Of a stretch of 64,000 nucleotides of DNA, positions 7,065 to 16,401 are shown piece by piece. Below the pieces are notes generated by a model. That model saw only the letters and a list, made by a program, of their open reading frames with translations. It had not been told where the DNA came from and did no database searches. The position numbers and the translations under genes were made by a program. Origin of the DNA: Gallionella sp. GTDB taxonomy: Bacteria > Pseudomonadota > Gammaproteobacteria > Burkholderiales > Gallionellaceae. Where the stretch lies: the NCBI GenBank assembly GCA_017880865.1, contig JADGRL010000006.1, positions 1 to 64,000 of the forward strand, given 5' to 3'. Position 1 is the first letter of the stretch; the number at the start of each line of letters is the position of its first letter.

Positions 7065-8201
7065 TTAAGTATCTTGAACGCGGCCTGAAACGAGCCCCTC
7101 AATAACGCGCAGGTAACGATTAATAACAATCTTCTCGTTAAACTCCAGTTCCATTTTTCTCCGCCCTGCCAGCCCCATCAGCACGCGTTCTTCAGGAGGC
7201 ATCTCAATCATGCGCAGCAGTTTTTCAGCCAAATCGTCCGCATCGCGCACACAGCAAAGCAGGCCCGTTACGCCGTCATCCACCGCATCGCGACAACCGA
7301 CCGCATCCGTCGTCACGATGGGTCTGCCTATGGCGGCAGCTTCAAGCAACGAACGCGGTACGCCCTCGCGGTAAGACGGCAAAACGACACAATCAGCGGC
7401 AGCCAGATATGGCTTCACGTCATCTGCCACGCCTAGATATTCAACCACGCCCTCATTTTCCCATTCGGACATCTGGGTGCTTGATACGGCAGTCGGATTT
7501 TTCACATCCAGGAAGCCAAGCAACTGAAATTTTGCCGTCGGATATTGTCGGCGAACCATGCGTGCCGCCTCAACGTACTCACCCACACCCTTGTCCCACA
7601 ACAAACGCGCGACCAGCAGAAAGCGAAACGGACGATTTTCAACGGGTAGCAATGGCGCATAACTAAAAACACTCAGATCGATTCCCGAACCCGGCAGCCT
7701 GCTTATCCTATCCGCGGCAACCAAGCCCATATCGACAAACATTTTCATGTCTTCATCATTCTGGAAAAACACATGGTACGAATGCGACAGAGCAGTCTTG
7801 TAAAGCAGTCTCACCAATCGGGTGAGCCAGTTATCGCGAATGAACACCGCCCCCAAACCCGCGATATTATTCACAACGGGAATTCCCAACACATGGGCAG
7901 CAAGCGATCCATAGACATTGGGCTTGACGGTGTAGCCCAGGAATACATCGGGACGCTCAAGTCGCAGCAAATTCAAAAATCGAAACCACAACAATAAGTC
8001 GCGCCCTGGATGAGTGCCCTTGTTGTCCATCGGCAGCGCAACAAACCGGCAGCCCAATTCAGCCAGGCGTGGCGCGTACTCATCATTCGGCGCTACCGCC
8101 ACCACCTCATGACCCTCAGCAACCAAAGCACGTATCAAACCTGCGCGAAAATTGACTAAATTCCAAGCTGTGTTAAGTGCGATAACAATTTTTTTGCTCA
8201 T
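7065..8201 (-). CDS. Family 4 glycosyltransferase (PglA-like)
   Basis: 378 aa from the ATG at 8201, which overlaps the stop of the upstream EpsG-like gene as ATGA; the track's longer start lies inside that gene. GT-B fold: the N-terminal half has ALNTAWNLVNFRAGLIRALVAEGHEVVAVAP and DVFLGYTVKPNVYGSLAA with NNIAGLG, the C-terminal half has FLLVARLLWDKGVGEYVEAA and the EGVPRSLLEAAAIGRPIVTTDAVGCRDAV nucleotide-sugar loop with an E-x7-E type motif. The KPNVYGSLAA and NNIAGLG segments resemble the PglA/CapM group that adds HexNAc to lipid-linked sugars. It probably extends the repeat unit of this polysaccharide in the cytoplasm; the donor sugar is not known. Confidence 0.88.
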   Translation of the reverse strand: MSKKIVIALNTAWNLVNFRAGLIRALVAEGHEVVAVAPNDEYAPRLAELGCRFVALPMDNKGTHPGRDLLLWFRFLNLLRLERPDVFLGYTVKPNVYGSLAAHVLGIPVVNNIAGLGAVFIRDNWLTRLVRLLYKTALSHSYHVFFQNDEDMKMFVDMGLVAADRISRLPGSGIDLSVFSYAPLLPVENRPFRFLLVARLLWDKGVGEYVEAARMVRRQYPTAKFQLLGFLDVKNPTAVSSTQMSEWENEGVVEYLGVADDVKPYLAAADCVVLPSYREGVPRSLLEAAAIGRPIVTTDAVGCRDAVDDGVTGLLCCVRDADDLAEKLLRMIEMPPEERVLMGLAGRRKMELEFNEKIVINRYLRVIEGLVSGRVQDT

Positions 8202-9337
8202 GACCAAATCACATTCTTGTATGGCAACCAAGCAAAAGCTGTTTGGGCAAAAAATAGCCAGACGAACATTACAACCGCACTGTAGGCAACCACCCCAATC
8301 ACCAACATGCTATTCAATCCGTTGGGCTTGCCGATGGCATTGGGCAACCGCGACAACACAAATAATTGCAGAGGTATCCAGTACAAAGCCACCCGATCGA
8401 CCGCCGTGGAAGAAGGTGATGCTGCCAGGATCGGCACGAACGCCAGTGCTCCCAATGACATCCAGGTCCAGAACGTGAGCTCCGCCTGCGGCAAAGCGAA
8501 GCGGTTGCGGTACAACAAAAACAGCATTGCCGGCACCGCGTTCATCGCGACACGTATGCCGGCCCCTTGGGATTGGTAGGCTTGCTCCAGGTAGCCATAT
8601 TTAAGAGCATCGACGGATTCCTGCAGCATCAATCCATAAAACAGCACACTGGCTAAACCCACCCAGAACATTGTCCACATCTTGCGTTTTGTGCCGGCCA
8701 GGATCGCCAGTGGTATCAAGATCACAGCGCTATTGTGGAACGTCGCGGCCAACACCACAAATACCACGAAGCGAGATATCTTGAGCTCTGACAAGGCCAC
8801 CAGACCCAACATCACAAAACCGATGGCAACCCCCTGGCGGGTGTATCCCATGGCGACCACAGTTACCAGATAAGGTATTGCCACCACCATGGCCAGCCAA
8901 GGTCGGGGTTGGGCGCGGCAAAATACGATCAGCCCCCAGGAGAAAAATATCGCACACACTGTGTTGGTAAAGTAAACCCCCAACCCGGTTTCGGCGGCAA
9001 CCCAGTCCAGCAGGCTGTATGCAGGATCGCCTACCTGTAATGCCTCTGCTAAAGACACATTGGTAACCATGTCGATGTGATCGAGGTAAGTCGTCCAATC
9101 GCCGCCGACCTCGTGGCGCAGACCAATCATGAATACCAGCAGCCAGAACAGACCATGCCATGAACCAGACCAGCGAGCTGTTGTTCCGGGAACTGGACGC
9201 AACTGTGACATGGCCAGCCATGCAGGTATTGCAAATAATATCCAATAAGGGATCAAATCAGGTCTTCCGCAACAGATAAAGTCGCGAATCATACTGGGAT
9301 GAAGGACATCGGCCAATAGGCGAACGACAAATATCAC
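8198..9337 (-). CDS. EpsG-like polysaccharide polymerase (Wzy role)
   Basis: 379 aa, probably starting at the GTG at 9337 behind GGGAG. About ten hydrophobic helices are spread through the protein. The segment SWHGLFWLLVFMIGLRHEVGGDWTTYLDH matches the EpsG family signature (R.xxGxDWxxY), and a conserved TRQGVAIGF segment follows. EpsG proteins are inner-membrane polymerases that join lipid-linked repeat units, so this is the probable Wzy of a Wzx/Wzy-dependent pathway with wza-wzb-wzc. An internal ATG at 9292 is an alternative start. Confidence 0.82.
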   Translation of the reverse strand: MIFVVRLLADVLHPSMIRDFICCGRPDLIPYWILFAIPAWLAMSQLRPVPGTTARWSGSWHGLFWLLVFMIGLRHEVGGDWTTYLDHIDMVTNVSLAEALQVGDPAYSLLDWVAAETGLGVYFTNTVCAIFFSWGLIVFCRAQPRPWLAMVVAIPYLVTVVAMGYTRQGVAIGFVMLGLVALSELKISRFVVFVVLAATFHNSAVILIPLAILAGTKRKMWTMFWVGLASVLFYGLMLQESVDALKYGYLEQAYQSQGAGIRVAMNAVPAMLFLLYRNRFALPQAELTFWTWMSLGALAFVPILAASPSSTAVDRVALYWIPLQLFVLSRLPNAIGKPNGLNSMLVIGVVAYSAVVMFVWLFFAQTAFAWLPYKNVIWS

Positions 9338-9384
9338 CGCTTCGTCGCTCCCACGAAACCGGGAGTCCGGTTAAAGAAACCGGA

Positions 9385-11409
9385 TTACGATTTGATGGAA
9401 TGGCTGGTTTTCCGAATGACAGGTTCTGTGATGTTCACAAAACAGGGGGCTTTCTGCTGTTCTTCCAGCCATTCCTGAAACATCAAGACGTTCCACAGAA
9501 AAGACTGGTTGTTATGCTTGCCTTCAAGGTTTGCTTGCCATTTTGCGCGAACAAACTGGGCATCGAAATATCCTTCACGTCGCAAACGTGCCTCATCCAG
9601 CAATGCCTCAGCCCAGTCTCTAAGCGGGCCGCGTAACCAATCGCCCAGAGGAATGCCAAAGCCTGCCTTGGGTCGTTCGATCAATTGCCTGGGAATGTAC
9701 TGATATAACACCTGGCGCAACAGCCACTTGGTTTGTCCATCGCGCATCTTCAACGACATGGGTAAAGAGCAAGCCAGCTCAATCACACGATGATCCAAAA
9801 ATGGGACGCGAGTCTCCAGACTATTAGCCATCGCCGCACGATCAACCTTGACTAAAATATCATCCGGCAAGTAGGACATCTCATCCATAAACATCATGTG
9901 CAACTTGGCATCGGCGAAAGGCATTTTCATGCCCACATCCTTCAGCCAAGTTGCGGGTTCTTTTGCACCCAGCACCACTTGCTCAGGGTGGTCGATTTCC
10001 GAGACCAGACTATAGTAAAGATCGTCGACGCTATTCACCGTCGCCAGTCGTGTCGCCAACTTGCCCATCTTCTCGCCCATGTTAGACGGAAGAGATTTTA
10101 CTTTGGCTACTTGCTGGAACAATCCATCCCAGGTGCTCGGACGCACGGATTGCAACGATCGTCCTGCCATTTTCCTGATGCCAAACGGAATACGCTCGAT
10201 ACGGCTCCAGGTGTCAGCCAGTGCGTAGCGATTATAGCCGCAAAATAATTCATCACCCGCATCGCCTGACAAGGATACCGTGACATGTTGTTTAGCCATC
10301 TGCGCCACCAGAAAGGTCGGAATCTGCGACGAATCGGCGAATGGCTCGTCGTACATGCTGCCCAGCTTGGGGATCACATCCAACGCTTGTGCCGATGAGA
10401 CGTACAGTTCTGTATGGTCTGTTCCCAGATGCTGTGCGACCGCCTTGGCATAGACCGCTTCGTCGTAGCCACTCTCATCAAATCCAATCGAAAACGTCTT
10501 GACCTTCTGGCTGGACTGCGTCTGCATCAACGCAACCACCGTGGAAGAATCCACGCCGCCCGATAAAAATGCACCCAGCGGCACATCTGCCATCATCTGC
10601 AAACCGATGGATTGCTTGAGCTGCTTATCCAGGGCCGCAATCGCATCCGCATCACTGCCAGCGAAGGGCTCTGCCAGTGCTTTGGCAGAGACTTCGGTCA
10701 GGCTCCAATATGCTTTGGGAACCGCAGCTCGCAACACGTCAACAGGTTGCGCCAGCGGCAACTGAAGGTAAGTGCCGGGCAAAAGTTTCTTGATGCCTTG
10801 GTAGATCGAATACGGTGCGGGAATATAACAATGTCGCAGATATAAACAGATCACATCCCGATCGATTTCACCCAGAAAATCCGGATGTGCTTTAATGGCT
10901 TTCAGTTCCGAGCCAAACACAAACGTATCGTTCTGAAAACCATAGTAGAGCGGCTTTTCACCGATACGGTCGCGCGCCAGTGTCAGTATTTTTTCTTCAC
11001 GATCCCAGAGCGCTATCGCAAACATACCGATTGATTTCTTGAGTGTCGCCTCCAACCCCCAGGCCTCAATTCCCGCCAACAACGTCTCGGTATCCGAGTG
11101 CCCTCTCCAGCTTGGCACATGCCCCAGCGCTTCCAACCCTTTGCGAATATCCAGGTGGTTGTATATCTCGCCATTGAATGCGATCACATACCGACCAAAC
11201 GCGGACAACATCGGCTGATGACCGGCAGGAGACAGGTCAAGAATAGACAGACGACGATGTGCCAGCGCAATACCTGCAGCTTCATCAACCCAGACACCCG
11301 AGTCATCCGGCCCGCGATGCGCAATACGGTCAGACATTCCTTTTGCAGTTATTTCAGCAGCTTCAGCAGAAAAACCCCTGCCTTGCCAAAATCCGGTTAA
11401 TCCACACAT
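9385..11409 (-). CDS. asnB: Asparagine synthetase B-type, glutamine-hydrolysing
   Basis: 674 aa. The Ntn glutaminase domain starts with MCGLTGFWQG (Cys2 is the nucleophile) and holds RIAHRGPDDSG and FNGEIYNH. The C-terminal synthetase domain has the pyrophosphatase loop LSGGVDSSTV and SLSGDAGDELFCGYNRY. AsnB homologues are common in capsule and O-antigen loci, where they may amidate uronic acids; a UDP-HexNAc dehydrogenase in this locus makes such a substrate plausible. Plain asparagine synthesis cannot be excluded. Confidence 0.9.
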   Translation of the reverse strand: MCGLTGFWQGRGFSAEAAEITAKGMSDRIAHRGPDDSGVWVDEAAGIALAHRRLSILDLSPAGHQPMLSAFGRYVIAFNGEIYNHLDIRKGLEALGHVPSWRGHSDTETLLAGIEAWGLEATLKKSIGMFAIALWDREEKILTLARDRIGEKPLYYGFQNDTFVFGSELKAIKAHPDFLGEIDRDVICLYLRHCYIPAPYSIYQGIKKLLPGTYLQLPLAQPVDVLRAAVPKAYWSLTEVSAKALAEPFAGSDADAIAALDKQLKQSIGLQMMADVPLGAFLSGGVDSSTVVALMQTQSSQKVKTFSIGFDESGYDEAVYAKAVAQHLGTDHTELYVSSAQALDVIPKLGSMYDEPFADSSQIPTFLVAQMAKQHVTVSLSGDAGDELFCGYNRYALADTWSRIERIPFGIRKMAGRSLQSVRPSTWDGLFQQVAKVKSLPSNMGEKMGKLATRLATVNSVDDLYYSLVSEIDHPEQVVLGAKEPATWLKDVGMKMPFADAKLHMMFMDEMSYLPDDILVKVDRAAMANSLETRVPFLDHRVIELACSLPMSLKMRDGQTKWLLRQVLYQYIPRQLIERPKAGFGIPLGDWLRGPLRDWAEALLDEARLRREGYFDAQFVRAKWQANLEGKHNNQSFLWNVLMFQEWLEEQQKAPCFVNITEPVIRKTSHSIKS

Positions 11410-11494
11410 AAATTTATGAACTTTCTGAAATCAATTTAACAGCTAATATATTTTTAATCCTAGATTTTCTGAAATCGTCAAAAATTCACTCTTT

Positions 11495-11933
11495 TCATTT
11501 GACAAACACCGGCAGAAATTGTGTTTGTGCGGTCATGGCACCTGCATCAGACAGATGTCCCCAATCCCTGTACCACGATGCAGCCCCCATTCCCCCGGGA
11601 CAAACAGTTTTATTGCACAGATCGATTGAAGGATCAACAATATGAACATTGTCGATTTCACGCGAGAGTGAATCAAAAAACAACTGCTCACGACCTTTCA
11701 CCGTTGCATATTCGCCTGATGCGACGAAGGTAGAACCCCTTCAGCGAAAAAGTACCATTGTGCATTTCTGCATTAATAAGGCCGGTAATCAGATATCCGC
11801 TAATTACGAAAAAAATGTCGACGCCAACGTAGCCGCCTGAAAAGCCAGTTACATGAAGATGAAAAAGGAGCACTGCCAACACGGCGAGCGCACGCAGACC
11901 ATCAATATCAGCACGATATGCAGATTTCGTCAA
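11495..11933 (-). pseudogene. Acyltransferase-3/SGNH protein with a large internal deletion
   Basis: The 5' part (11688-11933, TTG start behind AGGGGG) reads [46 protein letters not shown], the start of an OafA/YrhL-type acyltransferase. It stops after [12 protein letters not shown]. The 3' part (11495-11701, another frame) carries an SGNH-domain end with WYRDWGHLSDAGA. Compared with the intact relative at 12188-14146, roughly 500 residues are missing and the two ends are joined out of frame. Only a short N-terminal fragment could be made. Confidence 0.85.
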
Positions 11934-12187
11934 ACGTTCCCCCTGCGGCTATTAAACCCACAATCACTGCCCATAAAATAACCATGCCAAAAAATAATAA
12001 TAAAAAATCTGCCAGTTCAACTATCACCCGCTCTAAATACGGAACAGTCAGCATACTTACACACATCCCAGATTAATAAAACGCCATAATTTTAAGCGAA
12101 TAATCAGAATCAATTGCTATTTCACAAATAGCTCCATGAACTGGATATCCATATACATGGAACAAAATATCGGCAATCACACCGCTC
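11934..12187. other. A+T-rich intergenic region
   Basis: 254 bases between the intact acyltransferase gene and the deleted relative. I see no gene, promoter or terminator that I can support. Confidence 0.4.
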
Positions 12188-14146
12188 TTAATTCAGCGTT
12201 TTATCCAGGAAGTGTATTTGGGTTCGCACAAATGTCGGACGTAAATGGCCGGCATCTTTATAAATTGGATTTCCAGATTCATCTACCGATGGGCATTTCC
12301 CGTCCTTACACAAAAACAGTTTCGGATCAATAATCACTGCGTTTGTTTTGTGCACAATTTCAATAAGCGATGCATCGATATTCCGATACCGTTCAAAAAA
12401 CTTAGTTTTTACACCTTCTTGATTGATTGAAAAAAATGGGGATTCACTATGCACAGAGCGGTTGACCATATTTTTGGGGTCCATTGCCTCACTACGAGGT
12501 ATATTCAATAAAACATAAGTTGTTTTACCCATGGAAGCCAATTTCATCAACATTGCCTCAAAAGACTTAAAAGACAGCTTTAATCCTTCCGAATCATTGA
12601 GGAATACCCCGCTTTCGGATTGAGATCCTTTAAAAAAATACGGTGAGTCTTTCTCAAAATATCCATACCATTGCGCAGCTATAACTACAGATTTAACTTC
12701 CGGATTGCTTGCATAGGCAATTACATCATCAGCAAACCGGTCGCATTGAGGAAGTTTAGCGTGATAAACGTTGGGGATCGGAGGGCAACCACCTTGCGTT
12801 GAAAATACAATATCTTTCTCGTCTTGATGGCTCAAAACTTCAATATTTGGATAATATTGCTCCACATTGCTGTCGCCAAAAAATACAACTGTTCCTGATT
12901 TTTTTTGTACCGGCGAGCCATTACGGATGCGGTAGAATGTTCTGCCATTAAACTTGAATGGCTGCATTGAGCCGGGATAATCCCACTCCCCCGTTGCACG
13001 CGATATTTTCTGAATATCCTGGCCATCATGGTACGGTTGGAGCCGCCCCATATAAGCAGCCAACCCAACAGCCGTCACTATCAACATGACTGAGATTAAC
13101 CACACAGAACCCTTTTTCAAGCTGAATCGAATAGGCTTCTCGATAAATGCATAAGTAATAAAAGCCAATACAAGACTTACAGCCACGACTACAGTTTTTT
13201 CGTAGACGCCACTCAAACCCAGTATTTTTGTATATACAAGCAAAGGCCAATGCCATAAATATAGCGGGTAGCTTATTAAGCCTATAAATACAAACGCTTT
13301 ATTAGCAAGAATCCTTGAATTGACCCAGGAATCTTTTCCGGCATAAATCAAAAGAAACGCCCCCGTCGTGGGAAGCAAGGCCCACCAGCCGGGAAATTTT
13401 TTATCAGAGTCAATCCAAAAAAAGCCGATAACCAGGAGACAAAAGCCTACTGCCGAAACTGCATTATCGGAAATACGCGGATGAAAAATTCTTATTCTAT
13501 GAAGGGCCGCGAACGCTAAAAAGCCCCCCATCATCAGCTCCCAAAACCGTGTCACGGGCAAGAAAAATGTTGCTTCCTGCCTGAGACTAACTGCGTATAC
13601 ATTAATCAAAAATGAACAAATCAGAATCGGCACCACAATCCAAAGAAAGTTATGCGACCGTTTCCAAATAAACGCCACTAATACCGGCCAGATGATGTAA
13701 TACTGCTCCTCCACCCCCAAAGACCACAGATGTAAAAGAGGTTTTAATTCAGAAGCCGGATTGAAATAACCGACTTCTTTCCATGAGGTTATATTGGAAA
13801 CAAAAAAGGCACCTGAAACGACATGCTTTCCCAAGCTGCTAAATTCACCAGGTAATAAAACATACCATCCGATGAGCAGGCAAACAACGAGCACAAGTAT
13901 CAGCGCGGGAAATATTCTTTTAACTCTTCGAATATAAAAGTCTACATATCCGAAACTACCAGTCTCCAGGCTTTTGAAAATGATGCTCGAAATCAAAAAA
14001 CCCGAAATCACAAAAAACACATCAACGCCGATAAAACCACCGCTAATCACAGCCGGGAAAGCATGGAAAATTACAACGGACAGAATCGCGATTGCTCGCA
14101 GACCGTCGATATCGGGCCGGTACGATGGATGAAAGTTATGAGTCAT
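12188..14146 (-). CDS. OafA/YrhL-type O-acyltransferase with C-terminal SGNH domain
   Basis: 652 aa. The acyltransferase-3 domain (about 8-350, ten hydrophobic helices) begins YRPDIDGLRAIAILSVVIFHAFP with the conserved His and GVDVFFVISGFLIS, and contains RVKRIFPALILVL and HLWSLGVEEQYYIIWP. The C-terminal half (about 395-652) is a periplasmic SGNH domain with VVFFGDSNVEQYYP (block I Ser) and GHLRPT near the end. Such proteins acetylate or otherwise acylate surface polysaccharides. It starts two bases after the stop of the upstream glycosyltransferase, in one operon. Confidence 0.92.
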   Translation of the reverse strand: MTHNFHPSYRPDIDGLRAIAILSVVIFHAFPAVISGGFIGVDVFFVISGFLISSIIFKSLETGSFGYVDFYIRRVKRIFPALILVLVVCLLIGWYVLLPGEFSSLGKHVVSGAFFVSNITSWKEVGYFNPASELKPLLHLWSLGVEEQYYIIWPVLVAFIWKRSHNFLWIVVPILICSFLINVYAVSLRQEATFFLPVTRFWELMMGGFLAFAALHRIRIFHPRISDNAVSAVGFCLLVIGFFWIDSDKKFPGWWALLPTTGAFLLIYAGKDSWVNSRILANKAFVFIGLISYPLYLWHWPLLVYTKILGLSGVYEKTVVVAVSLVLAFITYAFIEKPIRFSLKKGSVWLISVMLIVTAVGLAAYMGRLQPYHDGQDIQKISRATGEWDYPGSMQPFKFNGRTFYRIRNGSPVQKKSGTVVFFGDSNVEQYYPNIEVLSHQDEKDIVFSTQGGCPPIPNVYHAKLPQCDRFADDVIAYASNPEVKSVVIAAQWYGYFEKDSPYFFKGSQSESGVFLNDSEGLKLSFKSFEAMLMKLASMGKTTYVLLNIPRSEAMDPKNMVNRSVHSESPFFSINQEGVKTKFFERYRNIDASLIEIVHKTNAVIIDPKLFLCKDGKCPSVDESGNPIYKDAGHLRPTFVRTQIHFLDKTLN

Positions 14147-14148
14147 AG

Positions 14149-15336
14149 TTATTCCAGTGAACGGATTGTACTAATCCATGATCGCCCAACCGCCTGTTCG
14201 GAAAAAAATTCTAGAGCAACCTGCTGTCCCGCAGCACTTATAAGCTCAAGATCAGTGCGATCTGCCGCCATCGACAAAGTTGCGAGTAGACCATTCAATG
14301 TTCCGTCGTAAGGCAAATAGTGCCGCTCCGCTTGAAGATTAAGGCCATGCAACCTTCGTGGGTCTCCAAAGACAATACAACCACATGCTATCGCCTCAAA
14401 CATCCCCAACGCGGGAAATCCAGTCGCCTCCTCTCCTATCACAGCAAACTTATACTGGTTGTAAACCTCGACGATATCTCTTGAAAAATACTTTTTTTGT
14501 GATACAAAAAAGTGGCTCCACCATTTTTGAAACACAGATGAGGATTGATAATTTCGATATGGTGCAACCATACATTCAACTTGCGGCCTGATTCGTTCAC
14601 GTGCCTCATAAATCTGCTTCCGAACGGGATGGTAGGTATCAAGCCCGGAACGCGACATGTAATCCACATAAGCCTTAGCTGGCCGTTCCTGACGAAGGTC
14701 ATGCACACTACCGGTCGCGATGCAGCGCGATTCGCGTTGAGACGAAGGGGTTTTGTTTATAAAACGTGCCTTCACAGCAAAAGGTAACGTCAAAAAACGT
14801 TTTTCGTACCAACCAAAGAAACTATGGAAATATTCATTGTCGGTAAGATCAGAATCACCAATAAGCCATGCATTCGGCAATTTTTTGATGTTTTCTGCTT
14901 TTTCGCTTGTACTTACGAAGTAATGACTAAGATGAAAAAGAACATGCCGAAATCTCAGCAGAAGGGGCAATCTCGACTCGAAATTACCACTTGCAGCCTT
15001 ATACGAAAAGGCAAGCAGGGTATATTCTTCAAGATCAGGGGAGGATACAGAAACACGATCGAATTTAGTGAAATTATTTATGCGTATCCAGGCGGCATAC
15101 TCCAATGAAGACACTATGTTCCTCAAAAAACCAGGCAACAATCCGAAATAACGTGCCGGAATAAAAGATGACGCAGTGCCGTCAATCATAACTGGCACGC
15201 GGCCTTGAGCCATCAGTAACGCTTCAATAACAAAGCCATATTTCTTAAGAGCTCTTCGTTTAAGCAAACGAAAATGGGGCGGCTCGGCAAGAAAATCATC
15301 AACGTGAGGGTTATACAAAACAATATTAGGCTTCAT
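14149..15336 (-). CDS. Glycosyltransferase-like protein with CgeB-type C-terminal domain
   Basis: 395 aa with no signal peptide or membrane helix. The N-terminal 230 residues are not recognisable to me. The C-terminal part (about 285-390: YNQYKFAVIGEEATGFPALGMFEAIACGCIVFGDPR and LNLQAERHYLPYD) resembles the Glyco_trans_1_2 (CgeB) domain, which includes an acidic nucleotide-binding E-x-F/A-x-A-C-G-C motif. It sits between the cupin gene and the acyltransferase gene with tight spacing, so it probably transfers a sugar or sugar-like residue in the same pathway. Function is inferred only. Confidence 0.65.
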   Translation of the reverse strand: MKPNIVLYNPHVDDFLAEPPHFRLLKRRALKKYGFVIEALLMAQGRVPVMIDGTASSFIPARYFGLLPGFLRNIVSSLEYAAWIRINNFTKFDRVSVSSPDLEEYTLLAFSYKAASGNFESRLPLLLRFRHVLFHLSHYFVSTSEKAENIKKLPNAWLIGDSDLTDNEYFHSFFGWYEKRFLTLPFAVKARFINKTPSSQRESRCIATGSVHDLRQERPAKAYVDYMSRSGLDTYHPVRKQIYEARERIRPQVECMVAPYRNYQSSSVFQKWWSHFFVSQKKYFSRDIVEVYNQYKFAVIGEEATGFPALGMFEAIACGCIVFGDPRRLHGLNLQAERHYLPYDGTLNGLLATLSMAADRTDLELISAAGQQVALEFFSEQAVGRSWISTIRSLE

Positions 15337-15354
15337 TATTAATTACTCTGCCTG

Positions 15355-15675
15355 TCAAACTATATATTTGTCATTCGCGACAGAGGGAACTTTCACGACT
15401 ACGGTATCCGCATCTTCTATTACCTGAAAATCTGTAATATCTCCTGGAGCAAGCACCACAACACTGCCCGCCCCCCATTCCTTGCCGCACATCATAACCC
15501 GCCCACTTGCTATCATTGTCACCTCAATGGCCACCTTGTGGTAATGGGCAGCCTCGACATCGCCAGCCTTATAGCGTTTAAAAGCGACTTCACACGCTGC
15601 AGTACTCAACGCGGTTGGATGAAACTCACCGACAAACCATCCCTTCACCATTTGATTCAGGTCAAATGATTCCAT
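15355..15675 (-). CDS. Small cupin-fold protein of the polysaccharide locus
   Basis: 106 aa single-domain cupin. The two cupin motifs are partly visible: YKAGDVEAAHYHKVAIEVTMIASGRVMM (with H-x-H and Glu) and AGSVVVLAPGDITDFQVIED. Its start overlaps the stop of the preceding nucleotidyltransferase gene by one base (TAATG), so the two are translationally coupled. Cupins in such loci can be sugar isomerases or epimerases, or can simply bind metal or sugar; the activity cannot be told. Confidence 0.72.
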   Translation of the reverse strand: MESFDLNQMVKGWFVGEFHPTALSTAACEVAFKRYKAGDVEAAHYHKVAIEVTMIASGRVMMCGKEWGAGSVVVLAPGDITDFQVIEDADTVVVKVPSVANDKYIV

Positions 15676-16400
15676 TAGCGCGCTCCATAAGACTGCTCAA
15701 AATCGCTTAATTGCTTCTCACTCTTGATAGGGTGATAAGAAGTCCGATCGATTTCCTTGATAGCAATTTTTTTACCCGTCAACACAAGCTCATTCAAAGC
15801 AGGTGCAACATAAAAATTACCATCGACTGCCGCGCTATTGCGAATCATCTGCTGCACCGCATAAACAAAATCACCTGCTCGTTTAAACCAAAAAACACCG
15901 GTAGTGGCCATACGACTTATCGGCCGCCGTTCAGCAGCCTCAATAACAAAGTTTTCAGCGTCTATTCTGACGTATGAATATCTGGGATGAGCAGAATCAA
16001 AGACAAACACACCAGCATCAACGTCGCTTTTAACAAAAGAATCAATTTCTTTGCCGAGGTCTACATCGACCAACTGATTGGCATTCATCACCAGCAAGCT
16101 CACCGACGGGTCGAAGTCAACTGCACTGTAAAGCGCCGTACATGCGGCCCCCTGAGATACACCATCAATGGATATGACGGTTGCATAGTCGTCAATCAAT
16201 CGACAAATATCGTCGAGATGGTATTTGGACACCTCTTCGCGATTAAACACGAAGGTAAATTTTGCTCCGGGAATACCTGCACACTGGTTAACGATTTTTT
16301 GCAATAGCATCAAACCATCGATTTCTGTCAAATAAAGAGGATAGTTTTCACCCCCGACTTGAAAAGTTGGCGCGCCGGCCGCAAGAATCAGGACATTCAT
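15675..16400 (-). CDS. Nucleotidyltransferase-like protein (GT-A fold), copy 2
   Basis: 241 aa. The start MNVLILAAGAPTFQVGGENYPLYL resembles the NTP-binding loop of sugar or alditol nucleotidyltransferases, but the usual G-x-G-x-R-F is degraded to GAPTFQVGG and the Lys-Pro pair is PLYL. DGVSQGAACTAL and LLVMNANQLVDVDL follow, the second standing where active enzymes have an NSDQ-type metal Asp. It is a diverged paralogue of the 17660-18403 protein (shared GAACT and FYVAP segments). It may have a changed substrate or be inactive; it lies in the same run of genes. Confidence 0.7.
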   Translation of the reverse strand: MNVLILAAGAPTFQVGGENYPLYLTEIDGLMLLQKIVNQCAGIPGAKFTFVFNREEVSKYHLDDICRLIDDYATVISIDGVSQGAACTALYSAVDFDPSVSLLVMNANQLVDVDLGKEIDSFVKSDVDAGVFVFDSAHPRYSYVRIDAENFVIEAAERRPISRMATTGVFWFKRAGDFVYAVQQMIRNSAAVDGNFYVAPALNELVLTGKKIAIKEIDRTSYHPIKSEKQLSDFEQSYGAR

Positions 16401-16401
16401 T

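Noticed and set aside
9385-11409. Asparagine synthetase as a frameshifted or chimeric gene because of its length
   Set aside because: 674 aa is long for AsnB but both domains and all main motifs are intact and in order.
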